From NCBI GenBank assembly GCA_028279585.1, contig JANQNL010000127.1, positions 1 through 41,382 on the forward strand: a stretch of 41,382 nt of DNA, read 5' to 3'. The notes under the pieces were generated by a model that was given only the letters and a program-made list of their open reading frames with translations, had not been told where the DNA came from and searched no databases. Source of the DNA: Thermoplasmatota archaeon (GTDB taxonomy: Archaea > Thermoplasmatota > Penumbrarchaeia > JANQNL01). The position numbers were made by a program, and so were the translations under genes. Each line of letters opens with the position of its first letter. Within the stretch, counting starts at the first letter, position 1. This document shows positions 33,201 through 39,541 of the stretch, piece by piece.

Positions 33201-35356
33201 ACGATGACTTCTGTGTCCATCTCCCCAGCAACCCTGATCAAAGCATCTATGCCGGGATAGCCCATGTGCTGGATGGACTCGTAGACATCGCCATAGAATG
33301 CTATCTGATGGAGTATGTGGTCCTCTGCCAGTAAGTGACCAGAGAAGTTGATGCCATTGTTCTCACACCAGTCGCCGTTCATCTTGTAATAGGTCTGGCC
33401 CTGGAGCCATCCTGTGGTGTTGTAGAAGTCACACCGATACTTGCCTGTGCTTGCTCCTACGTCGTTGAACAGTGCTGGAAGGTAGTCGATGATATCGTAA
33501 CCATGAAGGTCCTGGAATGTTTCGTTCAGGTAGTGGCCATTGACCTCGTCATGCACCCAAGCCACAACCGGGTATGGCATGTCTTCGAGGAACCATGCTG
33601 CCATGTTCGAGACCTCGTCCGTGAAGGTAGCCTGGATCATATCTCCGAAGTACTGGCCGTGCTCGGCTCGGATGGTGTTCTCATGCATATGAGTGAGGAA
33701 GCTCGAGACAGCGTTGGGGTTCATCACATTGATCTGGTGCATGTTGGTGATGGCCGGGTCCACCTCGGTTCCGTTGTATAGGATGTCGATGGTGAAGGCC
33801 ATGACCTTCCATGAGCCAACAAGCGGGCTCCAGGTCAGAGTTCCATTGACAACGAATGAGGACAGATCGGTTGGTGCGTGGACGTCTACGCTGCCATCAA
33901 GTGATAACGGACATGCGACCACCGATATGGTGTTCCCATATGGCAGTGTCAGGTTCACTGTCCCCGGAGCAGTAACGTCCTCATGGGCATAGTACAGGCC
34001 CTGAGCTTCCAGCTCTGGATGACCGTCCAGGACAGGTCCGCGGCTCACGCCGTAGTTGAGCGGGTCCTCCTCCATGAAGACCACATCATCGATGAACACG
34101 GAGTCCAAGGATGCCGATGCCAGAACTGGTGCAGCGTACGATGCATTGAGAGGTGCCATGATTTTCATGTCCTGCCATGTGTAGGTAGTAGATGCCTGGA
34201 ACACGGTGTTCGAGAACCCGTTCATCTGGTAGGTCTCGTTGAGCCATAGTATCGCGAGCTGTGCCAACTCGGTTCCAGTGGTACCTTTGACCCATTCTCC
34301 GAAATAGTAATCCGTGCCAGGCTTGACAGGGTGTATCTGGAGGTATGCGTTGCTAACATCCACCAAAGCAGCGTCCGTTCCAGTGTGAGCGTTCGTGCCA
34401 CTCTCATCGTATGTTGGCGTATTGCTCTCGCTCCATCCATCCGGGGTCCCATCGGGCTCGATATCGGTCTCCAGACTGGGATTGACTATCATATTGGTGG
34501 CCGAGGAGTTCATCCTCCGCACCATCACATCGTCGAACCAGACCAGCTTCTTGCTCTCATGGCCTGCAACTATCATCCGACAGGCTGTAGCATCTGGAGG
34601 TGCTTCGGCCTGGATGTACCTCTTCTCCCAGTTAGTTGAAACCGGGTAGACAGTGATGTTCATGTGGATGAGGGAGTCGATGTTGTACCAGAGCATGATG
34701 AGCCTGCCGTGCGTCGTGCCAGGGTCACCTCTGGCCCATGCAGAGATGTTGTAGGTCTCACCAGGGATGACACCGAACGGCCAGAAGAACTGGTTCATGT
34801 CGTCGCAAGCTATAGCATCCGTTCCGGTGCGAGCCTGGGCTCCAGTGGTGTCGTAATTAGGCCAATCGTAGTAGCTCCAGATCCAACCATCCGGCCAGAG
34901 TCCGAGCTTCGATGTCTCAAACCCTGGGTTCCAGAAGGTTTCATGGACGCCACCATGGGGGTTCGCGTTCCCGCTTGGATACATGTAATAGTCGTTGACC
35001 CAGACGGTCCAGTTGTAGGACTCGGCCTGTGCCATGAGCGTATCGTTCCACTGCCAGCTGTTGACCACCAGACCACCGACCTCGTGGTCCTCCATGTCCG
35101 CTATGTTCGCCTCGTCGATTATGCCAGTGTAGATCGGCATAACGCGGTGTTCCTTGGGGGACTCGGCGAAGGCGGCCTTGTTGGGTAGGTAGATGTCTGA
35201 AGGTGATGGCTGGAGAGTGGATGCCTCCCCATCCCCGCATGATCCACCCACACAGCGTGTACCCTCGTCATCTGCTGTCACGGGTATGAATGCACTGACC
35301 CCAGATATGATCAGCACAACAAGCAGTAATATCGAGATGACGACCTTCGACCTCAT
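30233..35356 (-). CDS. Giant surface glycoside-hydrolase-like protein with CBM, CARDB and four PKD domains
   Basis: 1707 residues. Signal peptide 1-25. Two CBM4/9-like beta-sandwich modules (about 140-280 and 290-425; each opens NPGFET or NPSLET and closes with a FDDV or IDDV strand). A long glycosidase-like region (about 430-1070) has FSGHLLAEDHILHQ, HMGYPGIDALIRVAGEMDTE and GGTILAVGDLPYGSAEHGED, the layout of GH106/GH42-type alpha/beta barrels with a following Rossmann-like domain. A CARDB-type domain (1075-1168), four PKD domains (1175-1528), one membrane span (1548-1580) and an acidic tail ending EEWDDD follow. It probably degrades rhamnosyl- or galactosyl-containing polysaccharide outside the cell; the exact family and catalytic acids are uncertain. 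It lacks the 16-residue tag of its neighbours. Confidence 0.78.
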   Translation of the reverse strand: MRSKVVISILLLVVLIISGVSAFIPVTADDEGTRCVGGSCGDGEASTLQPSPSDIYLPNKAAFAESPKEHRVMPIYTGIIDEANIADMEDHEVGGLVVNSWQWNDTLMAQAESYNWTVWVNDYYMYPSGNANPHGGVHETFWNPGFETSKLGLWPDGWIWSYYDWPNYDTTGAQARTGTDAIACDDMNQFFWPFGVIPGETYNISAWARGDPGTTHGRLIMLWYNIDSLIHMNITVYPVSTNWEKRYIQAEAPPDATACRMIVAGHESKKLVWFDDVMVRRMNSSATNMIVNPSLETDIEPDGTPDGWSESNTPTYDESGTNAHTGTDAALVDVSNAYLQIHPVKPGTDYYFGEWVKGTTGTELAQLAILWLNETYQMNGFSNTVFQASTTYTWQDMKIMAPLNASYAAPVLASASLDSVFIDDVVFMEEDPLNYGVSRGPVLDGHPELEAQGLYYAHEDVTAPGTVNLTLPYGNTISVVACPLSLDGSVDVHAPTDLSSFVVNGTLTWSPLVGSWKVMAFTIDILYNGTEVDPAITNMHQINVMNPNAVSSFLTHMHENTIRAEHGQYFGDMIQATFTDEVSNMAAWFLEDMPYPVVAWVHDEVNGHYLNETFQDLHGYDIIDYLPALFNDVGASTGKYRCDFYNTTGWLQGQTYYKMNGDWCENNGINFSGHLLAEDHILHQIAFYGDVYESIQHMGYPGIDALIRVAGEMDTEVIVPKLAASAAVMYDKEHVMTEYSVASTSMNYRNMSAVANWQMVQGVDIVTSFSFYRGVVPKEELQNHSKHVGRTGYMMNQGEYKTDIAVLYPTTTFQAEYTPSTAQIWNLDAFTGNQHDRSFTNLTKELQRNQLDFIYVDDVSMERMIIEENGGTPVLHHPLSGQRFKVLIIPEMFFIQNDTLAIINEFYNSGGTILAVGDLPYGSAEHGEDNEVINLIDDIFNPQDVPGSGYKVMESDLGGKAIWIVGDVTEVTNALNEHMDLDMVIEDGPDEFIWYSKRDDVGFSSYFLINNNASDHTHEISFRCQGDPQAWYPDNGTVVDITGFTYDPETGYTTIPDLTVHGFSSVFVVFVKPVLNLVLEDQTIIPMSPNVGDMRYFAARVYNIGHGMASNVSVFLYNGNPNTDGELIDGPFYVSVTPGVQTKVDMEWDTTGDAGDNELWALACMGWSGCIMTNLSMYVNSPPVPVINASDNNVLTGVEITFNGNLSTDVDGPDLNYTWDLGDNTTAFGVLITHSYSDDGEYNVTLSVMDDNLVTVSTNKIITILNRAPTASFTHSVSQFTDGSRNLDIFEAANDTDLDGTLVNYTWDMGDDTTLYGQMVDHDYATPGNFTVNLTVTDDDSGMGYYEEIIVVDNDPPYNYQEYVFFGDVTTIFEFNITIMDNDGEVVEWFWDFGDGTNSTDKVPTHQYNDDGIYNATGRGRDDWGDWGPDVHIKVTVENLGPSAAINSSNTTIKEDDLIFLDALNSTDPDDDLDELTFHWDLGDGNTSDLIELNHSYEEEGDYRIILTITDDDGASSNTSILVRVDKKDEGGSGGGGGTNPPVQDGEDGQDNTSFVVMAVIMGVAILLVGAVFIAIFLFVTMKNKQDAEHQDDEDEEIVAGPTADSSEKELALIHQELMQEDQLEEAAKEDEELEEVDEEMEEDIEESQDGVEVWEAAGSEAAHEEVAEEEEEEEEPEDYDEEEFEDPDDDILLPDDLTDDEEWDDD

Positions 35357-35387
35357 ACGGGCACCGAAGTTACGATTCGGCTGGTCG

Positions 35388-35396
35388 TATTTATAG
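35388..35396 (-). promoter_or_regulatory. TATA box of the glycoside-hydrolase-like gene
   Basis: CTATAAATA on the minus strand in the 62-nt gap after the C25 gene, about 36 nt before ATG 35356, giving a leader of roughly 10 nt. Each giant gene therefore appears to have its own promoter. Confidence 0.65.
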
Positions 35397-35418
35397 ATTA
35401 ATGGAACAATAGGATATC

Positions 35419-38400
35419 TCAGTCCCAGTCTAGGAAGTCTTCTGAGGCATCATCGTCATCCTCTTCATCCTCCCATTCCATTTCTACGGTTTCTTCCTCG
35501 GAGTCCTCTTGAGGGTAACGTCCCGAAAGATCCGAAGAATCGTCAGATTCGATAGGATCCCAGTCCGTCAATGGTTCGTCCTCTGGTGGTGGTGGAGGAT
35601 AGTCGTCTTCATCATCGTAGTACTCGTCCTGGTCGTCGTAATCGTCGTAACCGTCATCATAGCCATCGTCGTAGTCGTCGTATCCCTCATCCTCTGGATA
35701 ATGGTCATCGTAACTACCATCATCAGCCAGGTTCTTGCGCCTGATCATCAGGATAACGACCACAACGACGATGATGGCCAGAAGGATAATGACCACCACA
35801 ACGATGATGAGGCCCGTGCAGACAGCACCTGCAAAGACAGGGTTCGAACCAGTATCCGTCCCATCAGTTCCGTCTGTTCCATCAGAACCATCCCCACCAT
35901 CCGTGCCATCCCCACCGTCTGTGGACCCACCGTCCCCACCATCTCCCCCATCAGTAGATCCTCCATCCCCACCGTCCACAACGATCGGAGTAGCCTCGAC
36001 CACATTGATGATAGTGGATACGACCGTGTATCCCCCACTAGTGTCCGAGACGTTCAGGACCAATGTGTGCTGACCGGCTTCCAGGTTTAGGATCAGTGTA
36101 TCACCAAGACCCATCTGGGTCCCATTGATGGACCAGGTGTAGGTCAGGACGTCCCCATGCTTCAGATCGACATCCGATGCAGTGGCTGTGACCGCGAAGT
36201 TCTCAAGCTCTACATACTCTGCATCGTGTGTTATCGAGGCGTCGTATGGAGCATCGTTGGTGTTGTTTACGACGAAGGTGAAGTAGAACCAGTCGGTCCC
36301 ACCACGACCATCGTCCACGGTCAAGTTAACATAATACTTTCCCACATCGTCATTGTCCGGGGTGCCGTTGACTACCCCCAGGAGCTTGTAGAGCTTGAGG
36401 AACGATGCGTTGGAGTCCATCATCCAGCTGAGGGTGTCGTTGGTCGGGTCCAGGTCCGTGGCGTTCAAAACCAGCTCGAACAAGGAATCCTCTGGACAGA
36501 ACAGCACTGGCTCCATGCCGATGACAGGTGCATCGTTGGCGTTGAGGACGTCCACAGTGAGGTTCAGATCGTCCGTGCCTCCATTACCATCATCAACGGT
36601 GACATTGATCCACCAACTTCCCACATGCTCGTTACCTGGAGTGCCAGACAGTTCCCCGCTCATTGGGTCAAGCTCCAGGAACTCACAGTCCCCGACCATG
36701 CTCCAGGTCAGGATATCCCCAGTGGGGTCAACGTCGTTGGCCTTGAATGTGTATGCGAACGGGATGTCCTCATCGAGAAGGAGCTTGCCCTTGGGCTCGA
36801 TGATCGGTGCGTCGTTGACGTTGATGACCTCCAGCTCGAAGGAGAGCTCATTGGAGCCCTTGACAGTAGAAAGCGTGATGTTGACGGTCCAGGTACCCAC
36901 ATCCTCATTGTCTGGGGTCCCTGTCAGAGTTCCATTGGGGTGGATGAACAGGAAGTCCGCGGCCGTATCCAGGGTCCAGGTCGGAGTGTCCTCGGTCATT
37001 CCAGCCTCGAACTCGCATATATACAGAGTATCCTCATAGACCGTGTTGTTCGGCACACCCTTGATGATCGGTGTTCCGAATGGGTAGACGAGCGGGAACC
37101 TATCGGTCATACCAAGAAGGTCTGGTATACCATACTCGACATCGACGATGCCGTTGCCGTCCGAGTCTGGGCTTGTCCAGTCGTTCCAGTGGTTCCCTTC
37201 CGAACCCTGGTCGAAAAGATTGCCAGGAGCGCCACAGAAGGCCTGTGCACCTCCCTCTCCGTTATCGTAGAAGTTGTTGTGATAGACATTGACGTTCGAG
37301 CATCCGATGTTCACCCTGACACCCCATAGAGAGTTGTTCGTGAACTCGTTGTTCGAGATGGTCACGTCGGAACTGGAGACCTCGATACCGATGTGGTTGT
37401 CGTAAAGGTTCGAGTCTGTCACTGTTGTTCCAGGACTATCCAGTAGAATGATCGGAGCGTAGACGTCTGACATGGACATCTTGTCGATGGATGTGTTGGT
37501 GCAGTTCACCAATATGACCTGGCCCACACTTGCTGGGACCTTGTGGTCCGTGAGGTTCTTTCTGAAGTGGACAGAGCTCGAATCCAGCTGGTTGGAACTA
37601 TCGATGGAGAAGGATGCAAGGTCATCGCTTCCTGTGTTGTTGATGAAGATACCGCCCATCTCCATTGTATTGCCAGTGGCTTTCAAGCCGTAGGAATAGG
37701 AAGTATAGATGGCAATATCGCAATCATCGATTGTATTGTCCTTGAGGTGGACGTTGTCTCCCGAGACCCATATGCCGTCTCGAGGGTTCGCAGCGGTCAT
37801 GCCTCGGATGTTGAAGTTCTCGATGAGAACATCATCCCCGCCGATGGCCAGGACCGTTGTGTCGTTGTCTCCCTCGAGGAAAACGTTGTCGGCTGCGAGG
37901 ATGGAAACGGACCTGTTGATGAAGACCGGTCCTTCATACTGACCTGCAAGAACGTGTATGGTACCAGCGTCCCCAACCCTGCCAAGGGCGGTCTGGATGT
38001 CTCCGAACCTGTCCCCGTCCCAACCTGGTGTGTCAGGCGTGTAGTCATCATCAACATACACCGTGGATGGTCTGATCGGTATGAGGAACGGGTCGCCAAG
38101 GACGGTCATTCCGTAGAACCAGCTGATGTCGTTGTATCCATCTGTGGAGTCCTCGTATGGGGCCTGGGAGCAGAACCACTGCCTGAAGGCCTCACCGAAG
38201 GAACAGCCGTTACCAAGTGGAGTGTAGAACTGGCTGAAGTAGAGCATGGACCCGGTCTTGGCGCTTCCGGTGGACGTAAGGGAGTCCGTGCCGGTGTTCA
38301 TGATGTATGCGTTACCAAGACAGTTGTAGGAGGTCCACCGGGCACCAGAGCAGCAGTATAGATTGTAGAACTGTGCCTCTGGGCCTGCAGCCCTGATCGC

Positions 38401-39345
38401 GTTGGAGCCTGTATTTCCACCTGTGTGGAAGTAGTGGGTGGTCGGGCCAGAGTGGCAGGACAGCTGGATGAACTCGTAACTGGAGTTGGGGACCCTGTTG
38501 GTCATGTAATCGGTCTTGTCTACAGATGGCCAGGCATAGTTGTCGTAGGTCGTATAAGCGTTGCCGATGTCGTGGTTGAAGCTGTAACCTCCAGCCCAGT
38601 CATGGTCCGTGTAGGTCAATCCCCTGCCGGACCTTGTCATCTGGCCTGTCCAGAACTTATGTGTCTTTGCCAGGTAGTTCTTGGTCACTGTGCTCTCGGT
38701 CCCTGGAATATTGGATGCATCGATCCTGCCGATGAAGATGTCAGGCTTCGTGTCGCCGGTCCCATCTGAATGGTCGTCATACTTTCCATCCGTGTCAGAA
38801 TCGGTCCAGGTCCCATCCAGGTCCATCAGGAACAGGTCGCATGGGAAAGTATCGGAACCGCTGAAGTCGTACTCATGATAATACCAGGCTGCTGGCAGGT
38901 CACCGATAAGGACCGCACCGATGAGCTCGTGGTCGTCGTCATCGTAGCCCTTGATTGTGGACTTGAGGTTCTCTGCAGTCCCTCCAGACATGGTTATCAG
39001 GATGGGGGAGTAGCCAGCGTTGGAAAGGTCAGTAGTGTAGGTAGTGACGTCCGTGGAGATGAGAGCATGAAGTGTAGTGTCCACGATGACCAGGACTGTT
39101 CGCTTCATCACATCGTCCGACCTTGTCATCGGTGTGTGGACAGTATACTCGAAAGGGACGTCCGGTCGTCCGGCCATGTACTCCTCGTACGTGCCCTGGT
39201 CTTGGCTTGGTCTCCAGAGCTTGCCAAGTTCCTCCTGGAGGTCCACGGTATCCTGCTCGGGTCCGTCAGGGTCGACCCCGGCCATGGCTACGGGGATGAC
39301 AAGCAGGGAACAGATCAAAAGTGCCAGGAGAACAACTCGGCTCAT
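35419..39345 (-). CDS. Giant surface C25 (gingipain-like) peptidase fused to beta-helix and Ig-like repeats
   Basis: About 1308 residues from ATG 39345 (TTG 39351 also possible). Signal peptide 1-24. The C25 caspase-fold peptidase spans about 75-400: strands RTVLVIVD and ELIGAVLIGDLPA, catalytic His298 in QLSCHSGP and Cys332 in YNLYCCSGARW (both by position). A beta-helix of about 250 residues (430-690) has an end cap with NHWNDWTSPDSDGNGIVD. Four cadherin/He_PIG-like repeats follow (each with GTPxNxDVGxxxVNxT), then one more Ig-like domain, a Gly/Asp/Thr linker, a membrane span (about 1175-1200) and an acidic Tyr-Asp-rich tail carrying IESDDSSDLSGRYPQE and ending EDFLDWD. Extracellular protein breakdown is the likely job; C25 enzymes are known in sediment Thermoplasmata-type archaea. 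Confidence 0.9.
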   Translation of the reverse strand: MSRVVLLALLICSLLVIPVAMAGVDPDGPEQDTVDLQEELGKLWRPSQDQGTYEEYMAGRPDVPFEYTVHTPMTRSDDVMKRTVLVIVDTTLHALISTDVTTYTTDLSNAGYSPILITMSGGTAENLKSTIKGYDDDDHELIGAVLIGDLPAAWYYHEYDFSGSDTFPCDLFLMDLDGTWTDSDTDGKYDDHSDGTGDTKPDIFIGRIDASNIPGTESTVTKNYLAKTHKFWTGQMTRSGRGLTYTDHDWAGGYSFNHDIGNAYTTYDNYAWPSVDKTDYMTNRVPNSSYEFIQLSCHSGPTTHYFHTGGNTGSNAIRAAGPEAQFYNLYCCSGARWTSYNCLGNAYIMNTGTDSLTSTGSAKTGSMLYFSQFYTPLGNGCSFGEAFRQWFCSQAPYEDSTDGYNDISWFYGMTVLGDPFLIPIRPSTVYVDDDYTPDTPGWDGDRFGDIQTALGRVGDAGTIHVLAGQYEGPVFINRSVSILAADNVFLEGDNDTTVLAIGGDDVLIENFNIRGMTAANPRDGIWVSGDNVHLKDNTIDDCDIAIYTSYSYGLKATGNTMEMGGIFINNTGSDDLASFSIDSSNQLDSSSVHFRKNLTDHKVPASVGQVILVNCTNTSIDKMSMSDVYAPIILLDSPGTTVTDSNLYDNHIGIEVSSSDVTISNNEFTNNSLWGVRVNIGCSNVNVYHNNFYDNGEGGAQAFCGAPGNLFDQGSEGNHWNDWTSPDSDGNGIVDVEYGIPDLLGMTDRFPLVYPFGTPIIKGVPNNTVYEDTLYICEFEAGMTEDTPTWTLDTAADFLFIHPNGTLTGTPDNEDVGTWTVNITLSTVKGSNELSFELEVINVNDAPIIEPKGKLLLDEDIPFAYTFKANDVDPTGDILTWSMVGDCEFLELDPMSGELSGTPGNEHVGSWWINVTVDDGNGGTDDLNLTVDVLNANDAPVIGMEPVLFCPEDSLFELVLNATDLDPTNDTLSWMMDSNASFLKLYKLLGVVNGTPDNDDVGKYYVNLTVDDGRGGTDWFYFTFVVNNTNDAPYDASITHDAEYVELENFAVTATASDVDLKHGDVLTYTWSINGTQMGLGDTLILNLEAGQHTLVLNVSDTSGGYTVVSTIINVVEATPIVVDGGDGGSTDGGDGGDGGSTDGGDGTDGGDGSDGTDGTDGTDTGSNPVFAGAVCTGLIIVVVVIILLAIIVVVVVILMIRRKNLADDGSYDDHYPEDEGYDDYDDGYDDGYDDYDDQDEYYDDEDDYPPPPPEDEPLTDWDPIESDDSSDLSGRYPQEDSEEETVEMEWEDEEDDDDASEDFLDWD
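35504..35560 (-). repeat. Tail-tag DNA repeat, copy 2
   Basis: Partner of 24551-24607: 50 identical bases, then one mismatch, then GGATCC. It lies in the cytoplasmic tail of the C25 peptidase at residues about 1266-1282. The same codons are used throughout, although many silent differences would be possible. Confidence 0.95.
35851..35979 (-). repeat. Gly-Asp-Thr/Ser low-complexity linker repeat in the C25 gene
   Basis: Degenerate tandem 6- and 9-nt units encode DGG, STDGG, DGT and DGS steps between the last Ig-like domain and the membrane span. Such repeats could vary in copy number between strains. A similar Asp/Gly linker precedes the span of the 1895-aa protein. Confidence 0.7.
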
Positions 39346-39364
39346 GAGCAAAAAATGCAGGTCC

Positions 39365-39430
39365 CTGTTATTTAGGGTTTGGGGGTTATAGTCACATTTT
39401 GTGTCAATATAGACCCTTTTGCGTCATATT
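39365..39430 (-). promoter_or_regulatory. Promoter and direct-repeat operator candidate of the C25 peptidase gene
   Basis: The minus-strand TATA-like CTAAATAAC (39365-39374) is about 25 nt before ATG 39345, so the mRNA should be leaderless. Upstream are two direct repeats TTTTGTGTCAATAT (39397-39410) and TTTTGCGTCATATT (39417-39430), exactly 20 bp apart (two helical turns), as expected for cooperative regulator binding. Beyond, 39431-39487 shows no structure. Confidence 0.5.
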
Positions 39431-39487
39431 CATCATTAATGTACATTGGAATGAAATGGTCTGGTAATTTGGTGCCCGGACCGTAGT

Positions 39488-39537
39488 GTGCACGGTTTGA
39501 GATGCAATATCTATATATCACCTCTTAGATAGTGCAC
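39488..39537 (+). promoter_or_regulatory. Promoter of the right-edge beta-helix gene with paired GTGCAC sites
   Basis: The TATA box CTATATATCA (39511-39520) lies about 27 nt before ATG 39542, predicting a leaderless transcript. Palindromic GTGCAC occurs at 39488-39493 and 39532-39537, each in the context TAGTG-GCAC-GTT, one on each side of the TATA box. Confidence 0.55.
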
Positions 39538-39541
39538 GTTC

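Noticed and set aside
36157..37329. 390-codon open frame on the plus strand
   Set aside because: It runs antisense through the C25 peptidase gene, whose frame encodes recognisable Ig-like repeats; the antisense product has no family features and reflects codon bias.
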